Source: Shewanella sp. SNU WT4
GTDB taxonomy: Bacteria; Pseudomonadota; Gammaproteobacteria; Enterobacterales; Shewanellaceae
Assembly (NCBI RefSeq): GCF_006494715.1
Contig: NZ_CP041151.1
Location: forward strand, 2,294,001-2,358,000
Length of the DNA stretch: 64,000 nt
Direction of reading: 5' to 3'
Shown: piece after piece, positions 35,980 through 49,358 of the stretch
Layout of the letters: the number at the start of each line of letters is the position of its first letter
Position numbering within the stretch: the stretch's first letter is position 1
Notes under the pieces: model-generated
Seen by the model: only the letters and a program-made list of their open reading frames with translations
Databases searched by the model: none
Told to the model about the DNA's origin: nothing
Made by a program: the position numbers and the translations under genes

Positions 35980-36099
35980 TCAAACATTGTTAATAATCAG
36001 AACTACGGCTTCCCCTAAAGTGGCAATCACAATACTTAAAAATACTGAGATTGCTGCCATATAGGAAATCCATCTTAACGTGGATAATCCCTGTGCCAT
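35980..36099 (-). CDS. Small membrane protein downstream of serS, 39 aa
   Basis: A 39-codon ORF starting 17 nt after the serS stop on the same strand. ATG at 36099 is preceded by TTAAGGAATT, a good ribosome binding site. The product (MAQGLSTLRWISYMAAISVF, then LSIVIATLGEAVVLIINNV) has one long hydrophobic helix with basic residues only at the N-terminus, as for a single-pass inner-membrane protein. A terminator follows directly, so it fits as the last gene of the lolA-rarA-crcB-serS operon. Family not recognised. Confidence 0.65.
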   Translation of the reverse strand: MAQGLSTLRWISYMAAISVFLSIVIATLGEAVVLIINNV

Positions 36100-36116
36100 A
36101 ATTCCTTAAAAACTGT

Positions 36117-37406
<1,290 letters not shown>

Positions 37407-37420
37407 TTATATTCTTAATA

Positions 37421-37795
37421 TTATACGCGGGAGAAGATCAACTGTTGCCCTATGTAAACTGCACCTAAGCACAGCCCGAGGTTCAACAATATGTTTAAGC
37501 CAGCTTTAAACCATTGAGCCTGATTTATCAGCAGCATAGTCTCATTCGAAAAAGTGGAGAATGTGGTTAATGCTCCAAGGAAGCCCACACCGACCAAAGC
37601 TTTTAGTTCAGGACTCAAATGAGATACCTGACCGTAAGCGTAGACACAACCCATGATAAATGAACCCAATATATTGACTAACAGTGTACCAAAAGGAAAA
37701 CCGCTACCAAATAGCTGGATCATCATAATTGAAATAAAATAGCGAAAAACTGCACCAAAAGCGCCGCCACAGGCAATTAATAAGACATTAGTCAT
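37421..37795 (-). CDS. crcB: Fluoride ion channel CrcB/Fluc
   Basis: A 124-aa membrane protein with four helices that exports fluoride as a dual-topology dimer. Family hallmarks: [13 protein letters not shown] (about residues 10-22), [14 protein letters not shown] (about 37-50) and [15 protein letters not shown] (about 72-86) with the pore Asn, Phe and Ser/Thr residues. The start overlaps the rarA stop by eight bases, so there is no room for a fluoride riboswitch, unlike stand-alone crcB genes. Confidence 0.95.
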   Translation of the reverse strand: MTNVLLIACGGAFGAVFRYFISIMMIQLFGSGFPFGTLLVNILGSFIMGCVYAYGQVSHLSPELKALVGVGFLGALTTFSTFSNETMLLINQAQWFKAGLNILLNLGLCLGAVYIGQQLIFSRV

Positions 37796-39119
37796 AACGT
37801 TGTTGTTTACTATCCTTATCCCATTGTTTTAATGTGCGCAATTTCTCAGCAATGCGCTTTTCAAAACCGCGCTCAGTGGGAGCATAACACTGCGCATTTT
37901 TTAATACTTCAGGGAAGTAATTCTCACCACTGGCGTAGGCATTGTCTTCATCATGGGCATAACGATATTGCGCGCCAAAGCCTAAGTCTTTCATCAAATG
38001 CGTGGGTGCATTGCGTAAATGCAGCGGCACAGGTTCTTGACCCGTTTGTTTGGCTAATTCGCGCGCAGCACTAAAAGCAACATAAACGGCATTACTTTTA
38101 GGTGCCGATGCTAAATATAAAATGGCTTGGGCTATGGCGCGTTCACCTTCTGCAGGTCCTACCCGATTGAAACAATCCCATGCATTGAGTGCTACTGTCA
38201 TCGCCTGCGGATCGGCATTACCAATATCTTCGGAGGCAATGGCAAGTAAGCGCCTTGCCACATATAAAGGATCGCCGCCACCTTCTAAAATTCGGCAAAA
38301 CCAATATAACGCCGCATCGGGAGCACTACCGCGAATAGATTTATGCACCGCAGAAATTAAATCATAAAAGGCATCACCGCCTTTATCATATTGCGCGATT
38401 GGCTCGCCGGCCACTTGAGCCAGTGTTTCTATGGTTAGTTCACTGCCATCACTAGCAAGATCTGCCATTAGCTCTACTAAATTAAGCGCTTTACGACCAT
38501 CACCGCCGGCAACTATGGCCAGTTGCTGGGCGACATGATCTGATAAAATTAACTGACGCTTGCCTAAACCTCGTTGTTCATCGGTTAGGGCTTGACGCAC
38601 TAATTGCTCAATATCTGCATTCGACAATTTATGAATAAAATAAATTCGAGCACGCGACAATAGCGCATTATTGATTTCAAACGAGGGGTTTTCTGTGGTG
38701 GCTCCCACAAAAATGACTGTACCATCTTCAATATAAGGCAAGAAAGCATCTTGCTGGCTCTTATTGAATCTATGCACTTCATCGACGAATAATAACGTAC
38801 GTTGGCCGCGCGATTGCGCCACCATTTTGGCTTGCTCAATGGCCGCGCGAATTTCTTTGACCCCTGAAGATACTGCAGAAATGCGCTCCACGTGGGCATT
38901 GGTATAATGTGCGACCAGTTCAGCTAAGGTGGTTTTTCCTGTGCCTGGTGGGCCCCAAAATAACATGGAGTGAGCGCGACCCGCTTCAAGCGCCAGTCGT
39001 AACGGTTTATCTGGCCCTAAAATATGGGTTTGGCCCACATATTCTGCCAGAGTGCTTGGGCGCATTCTGGCAGCTAACGGCCTAAAATCCGGCGCAAAAT
39101 CAAAACTGAAACTAGACAC
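37788..39119 (-). CDS. rarA: Replication-associated recombination protein RarA (MgsA)
   Basis: A 443-aa AAA+ ATPase related to clamp loaders, which acts at stalled replication forks. Walker [13 protein letters not shown] (about residues 56-67), Walker [17 protein letters not shown], sensor 1 ATTENPSFE and a C-terminal tetramerisation part ([24 protein letters not shown]). The start overlaps the lolA stop by one base. The order ftsK-lolA-rarA-crcB-serS is conserved in gammaproteobacteria. Confidence 0.96.
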   Translation of the reverse strand: MSSFSFDFAPDFRPLAARMRPSTLAEYVGQTHILGPDKPLRLALEAGRAHSMLFWGPPGTGKTTLAELVAHYTNAHVERISAVSSGVKEIRAAIEQAKMVAQSRGQRTLLFVDEVHRFNKSQQDAFLPYIEDGTVIFVGATTENPSFEINNALLSRARIYFIHKLSNADIEQLVRQALTDEQRGLGKRQLILSDHVAQQLAIVAGGDGRKALNLVELMADLASDGSELTIETLAQVAGEPIAQYDKGGDAFYDLISAVHKSIRGSAPDAALYWFCRILEGGGDPLYVARRLLAIASEDIGNADPQAMTVALNAWDCFNRVGPAEGERAIAQAILYLASAPKSNAVYVAFSAARELAKQTGQEPVPLHLRNAPTHLMKDLGFGAQYRYAHDEDNAYASGENYFPEVLKNAQCYAPTERGFEKRIAEKLRTLKQWDKDSKQQRYD

Positions 39120-39751
39120 TATTGACCGCCAACAACCGCTTTGCGCTGATCATCTATATCAACGCCATCCGGAATAGCAAAGCTAAACTGCTGACTGTTA
39201 TTGGCAGCTAATACTTGTTGATTGGACAACTCAAACTGGCTGTTGTTGCCTTGATTATCGAGAATAGACAAGTTAACTAATTTATTGCCCTTAATGCACA
39301 AGTTAACGTTTTGCACTTGTGCATCGAGTTGAATTGGGGTGATTTTATAACAATCACCACTCGCCGCCACTTGATATTGACTCCATACTTTCTCGTCACG
39401 AGAAACCAAAAGCGCTAATGGCGATGCCGTAAGGATTTCCTTGGCATCCAAAATAGTCACTTCTTCAGCAAAGGGGTTATAAATCCACACGCCATCATTA
39501 TTCGCCACAATCAAAGATTCATCGGGCGCAGTCAAATGCCAATTGAGTAAATTCGGCGTTTGCATCGCAAGGGTGCCGCTTCCTTGTTGAATGACTTTAT
39601 CATTCACATCGGTAACTTTTTGGCTAAAGTCAGCTTGCAGTGACTGCATGTTCGCTAATTTTTTTTGTAAATCCGTACTATCAGTGGCAACGCTTGCCGT
39701 TGATACTGCGGCTAATGTCATGCTGAGGCACAACGTTTTAATTGCATTCAT
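39119..39751 (-). CDS. lolA: Outer-membrane lipoprotein carrier LolA
   Basis: A 210-aa periplasmic chaperone that carries lipoproteins from LolCDE to LolB. ATG at 39751 ([22 protein letters not shown]) gives a proper signal peptide and follows TGAGGTTG; an ATG at 39808 lies inside ftsK and is rejected. Mature features: [36 protein letters not shown] and [13 protein letters not shown], forming the half-barrel. It starts 13 nt after the ftsK stop. Confidence 0.95.
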   Translation of the reverse strand: MNAIKTLCLSMTLAAVSTASVATDSTDLQKKLANMQSLQADFSQKVTDVNDKVIQQGSGTLAMQTPNLLNWHLTAPDESLIVANNDGVWIYNPFAEEVTILDAKEILTASPLALLVSRDEKVWSQYQVAASGDCYKITPIQLDAQVQNVNLCIKGNKLVNLSILDNQGNNSQFELSNQQVLAANNSQQFSFAIPDGVDIDDQRKAVVGGQ

Positions 39752-39764
39752 ACAAACAACCTCA

Positions 39765-42404
39765 TTAATGTCTTGGTGGCGGTGGCGCCAATACTTCACG
39801 GTTGCCATTATGGCCTTGGCTACTCACAACCCCTTGAGCTTCCATTTGCTCAATAATACGCGCAGCGCGGTTATAACCAATCTTAAATTTGCGCTGAACA
39901 CTCGAAATAGATCCGCGGCGAGTTTCGGTCACAAAAGCAACGGCTTCATCATATAAAGGATCTATATCTTCTTCGGCTTGCGAGGTTTCACCTGGCAATA
40001 GTACTTGCTCGCCATCGCTTGAGCCTTGCAGAATTTCATCTATATATTGCGGCGTTCCGCGAGCTTTCCAATCGGCAACTACTTTATGAACTTCGTGATC
40101 GTCAATAAAAGCGCCATGGACACGAGTGGGTACGCTGGTACCCGGCGGCAGGTATAACATATCCCCCATTCCCAGCAGATTTTCAGCGCCTTGTTGATCT
40201 AAAATTGTGCGCGAGTCAATTCTTGATGACACCTGAAAAGCAATACGCGTAGGAATGTTAGCTTTAATCAAACCTGTGATCACATCAACCGAAGGTCTTT
40301 GAGTTGCTAAAATCAAATGTATGCCGGCGGCGCGTGCTTTTTGAGCAATTCGGGTAATAAGTTCTTCAACCTTTTTACCGACTATCATCATCATGTCGGC
40401 AAATTCATCGACGACCACGACAAGTGCAGGCAATTTTTCTAACGCCGGCGCTTCATCGAGCATAGATTCGGATGACTTCCATAGTGGATCTGGAATTTCT
40501 TGGCCGTGCTCTTTAGCATGAGCAATTTTAGCGTTGTAACCCTTGAGGTTTCTTACGCCCATGGCCGACATTAATTTATAACGACGCTCCATTTCACCTA
40601 CGCACCAACGCAGTGCATTGGCCGCATCTTTCATATCAGTCACGACTTCACACAATAAATGCGGAATACCTTCATACACTGAAAGTTCCAACATTTTAGG
40701 GTCAATCATGATAAAGCGAACATCTTCTGGCGTTGATTTATACAAAAGACTGGTGATCATGACGTTAACACCAACCGATTTACCTGAACCCGTGGTACCT
40801 GCGACTAATAAATGCGGCATCTTGCCTAAGTCGGCAATGACAGGTTCACCAGAAATATCCTGTCCTAAAACCATAGATAGTGGCGACTGACTTTGTCTAA
40901 ACGTGTCACTATCTAACACATCCCGCATAAACACGGTTTCGCGGAATTTGTTAGGCAATTCCAAACCCACATAAGCTTTACCTGGAATAACTTCAACAAC
41001 ACGAACCCGCTCTGCTAATAATGAACGTGCTAAATCGTTAGCTAAGTTGGTGATTTTAGATGCTTTAATACCAGGCGCTAATTCAAGTTCAAATCGCGTG
41101 ACCACAGGTCCCGGAAATACCCCAACTACTTGCGCTGAAATATTAAAATCAGCGAGTTTCAATTCAACTAACCGGGCAATTTGTTCGAGCTCTTCTTCAG
41201 AAATCGGATTTTTGGAGCGATTAGGAACATCTAATAATGAAATACAAGGCAATGGCGTCGAAGGCCGAGGTGGCACCACTGACTGGCCATCGATAACCAC
41301 TATGCCATCAACAATTTTGGCCTGTTTAGCGGGTTTTATTGGGCTTTGATAGACATCATCAAGTGCATCAACAATATCTTCTGCATTGGCACTCAAGTTA
41401 TCGTCTGCATAATCATTCTCACTGTTTGGCTTAGGTGCATCAGGCTCGTCATCCCAAGGCGTATCACTGTCTAATGCGCTAAATCCAACGTCGAAAGTGT
41501 CATCTTTATTGTTAGCTTGGCTATAAGAGTGTGTGTCGGCATCAAAGTTAGGTTCTGCATCATGTTGAGTAGGATCATCAAAGCGTAAATGGTCATCATC
41601 AACGAGTGGCTCACTGTCTACATCTTGATGTTTGCGCTCGTAAGTCACCTGATTTTTGACCATTTGATCATAATCAAAGTCTGGCTTATCGTTGCTATCA
41701 TCACGTTGCGAAGACACTTGCGACTTGAACTTTGCCACTAGCGACATAAAACCTTTGGTATCTTCGGAATCGCGATTAGACGCTAACTTTTCTGAAGCTA
41801 AGTAGCTTGGTAGCTGGCGCAGCTGTTCAAAGCACCAGATACTCCCCTGCCCGACCCACTCAACAATTGTCATTAAGCTAATGCCTGTCAGTAACGTAAA
41901 ACCTGCGCCGACGAAAGACAATAAAAGTAAGGTGGTACCCAGTGGATTGAAGTATGGCAACATGGCACCGACGATGACATCACCACAAACGCCGCCTGCA
42001 GAAAATGCATAGATATCACTAGCGTTCATGCTTGCTAACGCCGCAATACCCATGATCACTAATAGAAAACCTACTAAACGTAAACCCACAGAAAAGTAGT
42101 CAATTTCTAATAAACGATAAGCACGCTTAAATAGCAGCCAGCCGGTTAAAGCCACCATAATAGGGACTAAGTAGGCGGTATAGCCAAAAAAATAAAACAG
42201 CACATCGGCAATCCAAGCACCAACTGCGCCGGTGAGATTATTAATCTCACCTTGAAAATGAGTCTGACTCCAACCAGGGTCCGCAGGATCAAAACTGGTT
42301 AAAGATAACAGGATAAATGCAGCGAAGATGCAACAACAAAGTAAGGCGCCTTCAAGTAAACGCTGCAAGCCGGATAAAGTGTATGATTGTGTTCCCTGAG
42401 ACAA
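39765..42404 (-). CDS. ftsK: DNA translocase FtsK
   Basis: An 879-aa cell-division DNA pump. Four N-terminal membrane helices (to about residue 180), an acidic linker ([22 protein letters not shown] region), then the motor: [10 protein letters not shown], Walker [14 protein letters not shown], Walker [14 protein letters not shown], and the gamma winged helix ([21 protein letters not shown]) that reads KOPS. TTG at 42404 ([18 protein letters not shown]) is preferred: TATGGAAAA lies eight bases before it, and relatives start here with MSQG. An ATG at 42494 would add 30 unusual residues. The linker is short compared with E. coli. First gene of the ftsK-lolA-rarA-crcB-serS run. Confidence 0.94.
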   Translation of the reverse strand: MSQGTQSYTLSGLQRLLEGALLCCCIFAAFILLSLTSFDPADPGWSQTHFQGEINNLTGAVGAWIADVLFYFFGYTAYLVPIMVALTGWLLFKRAYRLLEIDYFSVGLRLVGFLLVIMGIAALASMNASDIYAFSAGGVCGDVIVGAMLPYFNPLGTTLLLLSFVGAGFTLLTGISLMTIVEWVGQGSIWCFEQLRQLPSYLASEKLASNRDSEDTKGFMSLVAKFKSQVSSQRDDSNDKPDFDYDQMVKNQVTYERKHQDVDSEPLVDDDHLRFDDPTQHDAEPNFDADTHSYSQANNKDDTFDVGFSALDSDTPWDDEPDAPKPNSENDYADDNLSANAEDIVDALDDVYQSPIKPAKQAKIVDGIVVIDGQSVVPPRPSTPLPCISLLDVPNRSKNPISEEELEQIARLVELKLADFNISAQVVGVFPGPVVTRFELELAPGIKASKITNLANDLARSLLAERVRVVEVIPGKAYVGLELPNKFRETVFMRDVLDSDTFRQSQSPLSMVLGQDISGEPVIADLGKMPHLLVAGTTGSGKSVGVNVMITSLLYKSTPEDVRFIMIDPKMLELSVYEGIPHLLCEVVTDMKDAANALRWCVGEMERRYKLMSAMGVRNLKGYNAKIAHAKEHGQEIPDPLWKSSESMLDEAPALEKLPALVVVVDEFADMMMIVGKKVEELITRIAQKARAAGIHLILATQRPSVDVITGLIKANIPTRIAFQVSSRIDSRTILDQQGAENLLGMGDMLYLPPGTSVPTRVHGAFIDDHEVHKVVADWKARGTPQYIDEILQGSSDGEQVLLPGETSQAEEDIDPLYDEAVAFVTETRRGSISSVQRKFKIGYNRAARIIEQMEAQGVVSSQGHNGNREVLAPPPPRH

Positions 42405-42518
42405 AGGATTTTTCCATAAACTCGCTAAATATAGATAGTGTAAAGATACCAGAATGAAACTCAAGATACAGCGAAAACACGCGTTTGGAGGCATTAAAGC
42501 GCATTTAACCAGCGGAAA

Positions 42519-42542
42519 ATAAAAAAAGGCCCCTAAGGGCCT
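42519..42542 (-). terminator. Intrinsic terminator of lrp
   Basis: AGGCCC/GGGCCT stem with a four-base loop followed, in the minus-strand direction, by T7. It lies 24 bases after the lrp stop and upstream of ftsK. Confidence 0.9.
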
Positions 42543-42565
42543 AATTTGTCTATGCTTGCAAGTGG

Positions 42566-43069
42566 TTACACTTCCAATAATGAGTTTATAGCAACGCGAT
42601 TTGTTTGTTTAACTTCTTCCATAACGACATAGGTACGAGTATCAGATACCGCAGGAAGTTTAAGTAATGTCTCGCCTAACAAGCGGCGATAAGCAGACAT
42701 ATCAGAGACTCGAGTCTTCAATAAATAGTCAAAGTCACCAGAAACCAAGTGGCATTCTTGAATATCATCCAGCAATTGCACTGCACGATTAAATTTATCA
42801 AACACTTCAGGCGTATCTCTAGTTAAAGTAATTTCTACAAACACTAGTAAAGATGCGCCTAAGTAATGAGGATTAACCAATGCGGTGTAGCCATTGATAT
42901 ACCCTTGCTTTTCGAGCCTTTTTACTCGTTCCAAACACGGTGTTGGACTTAAACCAACGCGTTTGGACAGTTCAACATTAGAAATCCGACCGTCAATTTG
43001 TAACTCATTAAGGATGTTGCGATCAATACGATCAAGTTCCTTTACAGGGTTGTTCTTATTATTTGGCAT
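42566..43069 (-). CDS. lrp: Leucine-responsive regulatory protein Lrp
   Basis: A 167-aa Lrp/AsnC global regulator. N-terminal [46 protein letters not shown]-terminal RAM domain with [27 protein letters not shown] for leucine sensing and octamer assembly. Near-identical to enteric Lrp in recalled features. Divergent from alanine dehydrogenase with 173 bp between starts, a layout in which Lrp commonly controls ald. Confidence 0.96.
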   Translation of the reverse strand: MPNNKNNPVKELDRIDRNILNELQIDGRISNVELSKRVGLSPTPCLERVKRLEKQGYINGYTALVNPHYLGASLLVFVEITLTRDTPEVFDKFNRAVQLLDDIQECHLVSGDFDYLLKTRVSDMSAYRRLLGETLLKLPAVSDTRTYVVMEEVKQTNRVAINSLLEV

Positions 43070-43242
43070 ATTCTTAACCTTGTTTTATCACTAAAACAAC
43101 ATTTTATTTCGTGGATAAATAAAGTTCAGCAGCATAATCTGCACAATGAGTAATATACTAGAACTGCCTGAAATAATCACGTCAGGGCAACACAAAATAA
43201 CAAATTTATATAAAAAACAGGTGTTTTACATAGAGGCTTACA

Positions 43243-44358
43243 ATGATAATTGGCGTACCTAAAGAAATTAAGAATCATGAATACCGTGTCGGTATGGTTC
43301 CAGCAAGCGTGCGTGAGTTGATTAACCGTGGGCATAAAGTCATCGTTGAATCTATGGCAGGTTCAGGAATTGGCTTTACTGATAAAGACTATCTTGATGT
43401 TGGTGCACAAATAAGCACTAAAGCTACGGATATCTTTGCTCAAGCTGACATGATAGTGAAAGTGAAAGAACCACAAGCAGCTGAGCGCGCTATGCTGCGC
43501 CATGATCAAATCCTTTTTACTTACCTGCATTTGGCACCCGATTTACAGCAAACTAAAGAGTTACAACACTCTGGCGCCGTATGTATTGCCTATGAAACAG
43601 TGACTGATAATAAAGGTGGCTTGCCTTTATTAGCGCCAATGTCTGAAGTAGCCGGTCGTATGTCAATTCAAGCGGGCGCCATGGCATTAGAAAAGTCCCG
43701 CGGCGGCAGCGGCATGTTACTTGGCGGTGTGCCTGGGGTTGAACCTGGCAAAGTCGTCATTATCGGTGGCGGCATGGTCGGGGCTAATGCGGCGCAGATG
43801 GCCATTGGTCTTGGCGCAGATGTTGTTATTTTAGATAGAAGCCTTGATGCATTACGACGCTTGAACTCACAATTTGGTAGTCGAATCAAAGCTGTATATT
43901 CAACGGCTGATGCTATTGAACGCCATGTGTTAGACGCTGATCTTGTGATTGGTGGCGTACTTATTCCTGGCGCCGCCGCGCCAAAGCTCATTAGTCGCGA
44001 CCTAGTTTCACGCATGAAACCTGGTAGCGCTATTGTTGATGTGGCGATAGACCAAGGCGGCTGCGCTGAAACATCGCACGCAACGACTCACCAAGATCCC
44101 ACTTATATCGTTGATAATGTAGTGCATTACTGCGTGGCTAACATGCCAGGCGCTGTTGCGCGCACATCAACCTTCGCACTTAACAATGTGACTTTACCTT
44201 TTATTACTAAACTTGCTGAACTCGGGTATCGTAAAGCCTTATTAGCCGATGAACATTTATTGAAGGGCTTGAATGTGATGCATGGTCAAATTACTTGTGA
44301 TGAAGTAGCGCATGCCCATAATTTACCTTTTGTTGAGCCAAAGACCCTACTCAACTAA
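43243..44358 (+). CDS. ald: Alanine dehydrogenase
   Basis: A 371-aa NAD-dependent enzyme converting alanine to pyruvate and ammonia. N-terminal [23 protein letters not shown] holds the substrate Arg; Lys in VKVKEPQ and His in TYLHLAPD are catalytic candidates; the nucleotide-binding motif is [17 protein letters not shown] (about residues 170-186). Intact length. ATG follows AGAGGCTTAC. Divergent to lrp, terminated by a strong hairpin. Confidence 0.97.
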   Translation: MIIGVPKEIKNHEYRVGMVPASVRELINRGHKVIVESMAGSGIGFTDKDYLDVGAQISTKATDIFAQADMIVKVKEPQAAERAMLRHDQILFTYLHLAPDLQQTKELQHSGAVCIAYETVTDNKGGLPLLAPMSEVAGRMSIQAGAMALEKSRGGSGMLLGGVPGVEPGKVVIIGGGMVGANAAQMAIGLGADVVILDRSLDALRRLNSQFGSRIKAVYSTADAIERHVLDADLVIGGVLIPGAAAPKLISRDLVSRMKPGSAIVDVAIDQGGCAETSHATTHQDPTYIVDNVVHYCVANMPGAVARTSTFALNNVTLPFITKLAELGYRKALLADEHLLKGLNVMHGQITCDEVAHAHNLPFVEPKTLLN

Positions 44359-45459
<1,101 letters not shown>

Positions 45460-45482
45460 CAACGGCAACTAAGTCATCTATT

Positions 45483-45509
45483 AACGAGTGCTTGCACTCG
45501 TTTTTTTTT
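45483..45509 (+). terminator. Intrinsic terminator of trxB
   Basis: AACGAGTGC/GCACTCGTT stem with TT loop and a T9 tail, 24 bases past the trxB stop. Confidence 0.93.
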
Positions 45510-45763
45510 CATCTCAAATTCCTAGATACATTCCCCGAAAATCCCCCATCAAATACGGCCCAGCTATATCAGTACTTGTTTAAGGTTTTACTTTTCGCGC
45601 AGTTTATTACCGACTGATTTGAATGACATGTAGTAACTAGTTACTCAACTTTCGTTTCGAAGAATTATAGATGCTGACGTTTGAATTAATGCTGACTTAG
45701 CGCTGAGGCTAGCGATGATATTTGAGGGACTGTGATTAGAGTGGCGGTTTAAAATCTAAAACG

Positions 45764-45789
45764 AAAAAAGGGACCTAAGGTCCCTTTTT
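45764..45789 (-). terminator. Intrinsic terminator of the thrS-infC-rpmI-rplT operon
   Basis: GGGACC/GGTCCC stem with a short TA-containing loop, flanked by A6 and T5 tracts. In minus-strand direction it follows the rplT stop by 19 bases. The 250 bases between it and the trxB terminator show no gene. Confidence 0.92.
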
Positions 45790-45807
45790 AAGGAGAATCA
45801 AGACTAA

Positions 45808-46167
45808 TTACTTAGTCAGAGCTTCTTTTGCTTTTTCAACTAAAGTTGCAAATACAACTTTATCGAATACAGCGATGTCTGCCAAAATCTTACGATCGAT
45901 TTCGATAGACGCCTTCTTCAGACCGTTGATGAAACGGCTGTAAGACAGACCATTTTGACGAGAAGCCGCATTGATACGTGCAATCCACAGTTGACGGAAT
46001 TGACGTTTTTTCTGGCGACGGTCACGGTAAGCATATTGGCCAGCTTTAGTTACAGCTTGAACTGCAACACGGAAAGTACGGCTACGAGCGCCATAATAAC
46101 CTTTAGCTTGCTTTAAAACTTTCTTGTGACGAGCACGAGCGGTTACACCACGCTTAACTCTTGGCAT
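45808..46167 (-). CDS. rplT: 50S ribosomal protein L20
   Basis: A 119-aa basic protein of the large subunit, needed early in 50S assembly and, in E. coli, a translational repressor of rpmI-rpl[33 protein letters not shown] and [28 protein letters not shown] are the usual sequence. Follows rpmI by 17 nt. Last gene of the operon. Confidence 0.98.
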   Translation of the reverse strand: MPRVKRGVTARARHKKVLKQAKGYYGARSRTFRVAVQAVTKAGQYAYRDRRQKKRQFRQLWIARINAASRQNGLSYSRFINGLKKASIEIDRKILADIAVFDKVVFATLVEKAKEALTK

Positions 46168-46184
46168 TTATTCTATCTCCTGAA

Positions 46185-46379
46185 TTAAGCGTAAGGCAGC
46201 TGACGAGCGATCATCGGCATGTCGGCTTTTGAAACTAAACACTTAGCACGTAAGTGACGCTTACGCTTGGTGCTCTTCTTGGTCAAAATGTGACGTAAGT
46301 GTGCTTGCTTGCGCTTGAAACCATTGGCGGTTTTCTTAAAGCGTTTTGCAACACCCTTGTCTGACTTCATTTTAGGCAT
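46185..46379 (-). CDS. rpmI: 50S ribosomal protein L35
   Basis: A 64-aa, very basic protein of the large ribosomal subunit. [36 protein letters not shown] is typical. ATG is preceded by CGGAGTTTTAGAA. An inverted repeat in the infC-rpmI gap (about 46410-46450, GAGT/ACTC core) may belong to L20 autoregulation, which in E. coli acts just upstream of rpmI; that is not demonstrated here. Confidence 0.98.
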   Translation of the reverse strand: MPKMKSDKGVAKRFKKTANGFKRKQAHLRHILTKKSTKRKRHLRAKCLVSKADMPMIARQLPYA

Positions 46380-46468
46380 TTCTAAAACTCCGCATTGGGA
46401 TGTTAATGAATAGCAAGGCGAAAAGAGAGTTGATTTCTCGACTCCCTTTTACTTTTGGGAAGCCCTAC

Positions 46469-47008
46469 TTATTTCTTTTTCGGTGCTAAAACCATAACGG
46501 CTTGTCGACCTTCCATTTTCGGGAAGGATTCAACCACAGCAACTTCGTCCAAATCTGCTTTGATACGGTTCAAAAGATCCATACCTAAGCTTTGGTGTGC
46601 CATCTCGCGACCGCGGAAACGCAGCGTAACTTTCGCTTTGTCACCATCTTCAAGAAAACGAATCAGGTTGCGTAGTTTTACCTGATAGTCGTTTTCATCA
46701 GTTCCAGGACGGAATTTAATTTCCTTAACCTGAACCTGTTTTTGCTTTTTCTTCTGTTCTTTAGCTGATTTTGCTTTATCAAACAGAAACTTACCGTAGT
46801 CCATAATGCGACATACTGGCGGTTCAGCATTCGGGCTGATTTCAACCAGATCAACACCTGACTCATCGGCCAGACCCAGAGCTTCTCTAATTGTAAGAAT
46901 ACCAAGCTGCTCGCCGTCAATTCCGGTTAAACGAACTTCGGCTACACCAGTGATTTCTTCATTGATGCGGTTTGGGGCCGGCTGACGCCCTGTTTTTTTG
47001 ATCTTTAT
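46469..47008 (-). CDS. infC: Translation initiation factor IF-3
   Basis: A 179-aa initiation factor that checks start codons and the initiator tRNA on the 30S subunit. The complete frame starts [28 protein letters not shown] and ends [13 protein letters not shown]. No ATG gives the full N-terminus: the codon following GGAGGATTAGGTC is ATA at 47006-47008, so the start is a rare AUA-type codon, as with AUU for E. coli infC. Internal ATGs would cut off half of the N-domain. Rare starts let IF-3 repress its own synthesis. It starts three bases after the thrS stop. Confidence 0.95.
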   Translation of the reverse strand: MKIKKTGRQPAPNRINEEITGVAEVRLTGIDGEQLGILTIREALGLADESGVDLVEISPNAEPPVCRIMDYGKFLFDKAKSAKEQKKKQKQVQVKEIKFRPGTDENDYQVKLRNLIRFLEDGDKAKVTLRFRGREMAHQSLGMDLLNRIKADLDEVAVVESFPKMEGRQAVMVLAPKKK

Positions 47009-47011
47009 GAC

Positions 47012-48940
47012 CTAATCCTCCAACAGATTGAGACTACGGAGCGAAATTTGTTGCTTAACTTGTTCTGCAAAATCGTTCAATTTTATTTTGCCTAAGTCAA
47101 CCCCATCTCGGGTTCGCACCGCTACTTCCTTATTTTCTATTTCTTGATCACCAACGACCAATAGATAAGGCACACGTCTTAAAGTGTGTTCGCGTATTTT
47201 AAAGCCTATTTTCTCATTCCTCAAGTCCGTAATAGCACGAATGCCCTGATCTTTGAGGAATTTACAGATTTCTTCTACATAATCGGCTTGTTTGTCAGTG
47301 ATATTCATTATCACTGCCTGAACAGGCGCCAACCATAATGGGAATTTACCTGCGTACTCTTCAATAAGAATACCGATAAATCTTTCTAGCGAGCCTAAAA
47401 TGGCGCGATGGATCATTACAGGAGTTTGACGACTGTTGTCTTCGGCCACATAAGTAGCACCCAGACGACCAGGTAACGCATAATCGAGCTGTACAGTACC
47501 ACATTGCCACGCGCGATCCAAACAATCATGCAAAGTAAATTCGATTTTTGGGCCATAAAAGGCACCTTCGCCCGGCAAAATCTCGAATTTAATGTTGTTG
47601 TTGGCTAATGCTTGCTTTAATGCTTCTTCAGCACGGTCCCACATTTGGTCATCACCAATGCGTTTTTCTGGACGCGTTGACAACTTAACTACGATGTTTT
47701 CAAAACCAAAGGTAGCATAAGTGTCGTATACCATCTGAATACAGGCACTCACTTCTTGCTGTACTTGTTCTTCAGTACAGAAGATATGTGCATCATCCTG
47801 GGTAAAGCCGCGTACGCGCATTAAACCATGCAGAGAACCTGATGGCTCATTACGATGACAGCAACCGAACTCAGCCATACGCAGTGGTAAATCGCGATAA
47901 GACTTTAAGCCTTGATTGAAGATTTGCACGTGACCTGGACAGTTCATCGGCTTGATCGCGTATTCGCGGTTTTCACTACTAGTAGTGAACATAGCTTCAG
48001 AATATTTATCCCAGTGACCAGAACGCTCCCACAAGACGCGATCCATCATTAATGGACCTTTGACTTCTTGGTAGTCGTATTGGCCTAATTTTTGACGAAC
48101 AAAGCTTTCTAAGCCGAGGAATAAGCGCCAGCCATCATTATGCCAAAACACCATTCCTGGCGCTTCTTCTTGCATATGATACAAATCAAGCTGCTTACCA
48201 ATTTTACGGTGATCGCGCTTAGCGGCTTCTTCCAGACGGGTTAAATAGCCTTTTAATGCTTTTTTATCTGACCATGCAGTGCCGTAAATACGTTGCAGCA
48301 TTTTATTATCAGAATTACCGCGCCAGTAAGCACCAGCAACACTCATCAGTTTGAAGTTTTGGCAAAAACGCATGTTAGGCACATGAGGACCGCGACACAT
48401 GTCGACATATTCTTCATGATGATATAACGCTGGTGTTTGGTCACGACCAATGTTCTCGTCCAAAATGGCCATTTTGTATGGCTCTTGGCGATCATCAAAA
48501 GCGTCTCTAGCTTCTTGCCAGCTAACTACACGCTTAACCACATCGTAATTGGTCTTGGCCAAATCAAGCATACGCTTTTCAAGGGCGTCAATGTCTTCCT
48601 GAGTCAGTTTATGATCTAAATCGATATCATAATAGAAGCCATTATCGATGGTCGGACCGATTGCCATGGTCGTTTCAGGCCACATCTGCTTAATAGCATG
48701 ACCTAATAAATGCGCACATGAGTGACGTAAGATCTCAAGACCTTCGTCATCTTTAGCGGTAATGATGGCAAGTTCGGCATCGGTTTCAATTAAATCGCAA
48801 GCATCTTTCAATTGACCATTAACACGGCCAGCGATACAAGCTTTAGCAAGACCAGGACCGATGTCGGCAGCGACATCCATGGTTGATACTGCGTGGGCAA
48901 ACTCACGTTTGCTGCCATCAGGAAGGGTAATTACAGGCAT
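47012..48940 (-). CDS. thrS: Threonyl-tRNA synthetase
   Basis: A 642-aa class II synthetase. N-terminal TGS domain (1-62), editing domain with [13 protein letters not shown] (about 73-85), catalytic core with zinc-site Cys in [12 protein letters not shown], motif 2 [30 protein letters not shown], and a C-terminal anticodon-binding domain. Intact. ATG follows AAGGA at normal spacing. The 5' leader contains a hairpin with a CGU loop resembling an autoregulatory operator (see separate entry). Confidence 0.97.
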   Translation of the reverse strand: MPVITLPDGSKREFAHAVSTMDVAADIGPGLAKACIAGRVNGQLKDACDLIETDAELAIITAKDDEGLEILRHSCAHLLGHAIKQMWPETTMAIGPTIDNGFYYDIDLDHKLTQEDIDALEKRMLDLAKTNYDVVKRVVSWQEARDAFDDRQEPYKMAILDENIGRDQTPALYHHEEYVDMCRGPHVPNMRFCQNFKLMSVAGAYWRGNSDNKMLQRIYGTAWSDKKALKGYLTRLEEAAKRDHRKIGKQLDLYHMQEEAPGMVFWHNDGWRLFLGLESFVRQKLGQYDYQEVKGPLMMDRVLWERSGHWDKYSEAMFTTSSENREYAIKPMNCPGHVQIFNQGLKSYRDLPLRMAEFGCCHRNEPSGSLHGLMRVRGFTQDDAHIFCTEEQVQQEVSACIQMVYDTYATFGFENIVVKLSTRPEKRIGDDQMWDRAEEALKQALANNNIKFEILPGEGAFYGPKIEFTLHDCLDRAWQCGTVQLDYALPGRLGATYVAEDNSRQTPVMIHRAILGSLERFIGILIEEYAGKFPLWLAPVQAVIMNITDKQADYVEEICKFLKDQGIRAITDLRNEKIGFKIREHTLRRVPYLLVVGDQEIENKEVAVRTRDGVDLGKIKLNDFAEQVKQQISLRSLNLLED

Positions 48941-48954
48941 GAAAAAATCCTTGT

Positions 48955-48985
48955 CCAGTGGTGACCCGTACGCAGGGCCACTTGG
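48955..48985 (-). promoter_or_regulatory. Putative thrS translational operator (tRNA-Thr anticodon-arm mimic)
   Basis: On the thrS mRNA, 7-bp stem GUGGCCC/GGGUCAC (one G-U) encloses a 7-nt loop UGCGUAC (48968-48974), with CCA/UGG pairs extending the stem. The loop centre is CGU, a threonine anticodon, at positions -32 to -30 from the start codon. In E. coli thrS a hairpin with a CGU loop at about this distance binds ThrRS and blocks translation. The match is by reading, not by folding software. Confidence 0.65.
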
Positions 48986-49358
48986 TGATTATAAAAAGGT
49001 GAAGCAAAGCACTTCAAATAAAATACTTCGTAATTAAAGACAGTACTTGAGCCTTTAGCATAACGAAATAAGCCGAAAATTTTACGCCAACTGCCCCCAT
49101 GGGCGCAAGCCAAAACCTTAGTCTTATGGCTACACGCACACTTACTCTATGGCTAATGAGAGTAAACCAAGCAATTTACGCCCGGTATATAGCAAAATCC
49201 TCGGCCCTTTTATTAACCTTGGTCGTCACAAATCAAGCAGTATAAGCAGTTACTAAGCGAGATAGTCGTCATCAAGATACCAAAAGAGGCTTGAGCTTAA
49301 TCTGCTGTTACTGTCTACTGCAGCTAGATTTTGGTGTAAACGAAACAAGGAAATGATT
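48986..49358. other. Intergenic region between divergent thrS and folM
   Basis: Holds the thrS promoter (minus) and the folM promoter (plus). No gene and no specific binding site could be recognised. A short ORF on the minus strand at 48931-49113 overlaps the thrS leader and lacks protein-like features. Confidence 0.4.

Noticed and set aside
37795..37800. Fluoride riboswitch for crcB
   Set aside because: crcB overlaps rarA; there is no leader for a riboswitch.
46678..46920. 80-aa ORF overlapping infC on the same strand in another frame
   Set aside because: It is a shadow of the infC frame, which is complete from the ATA start.
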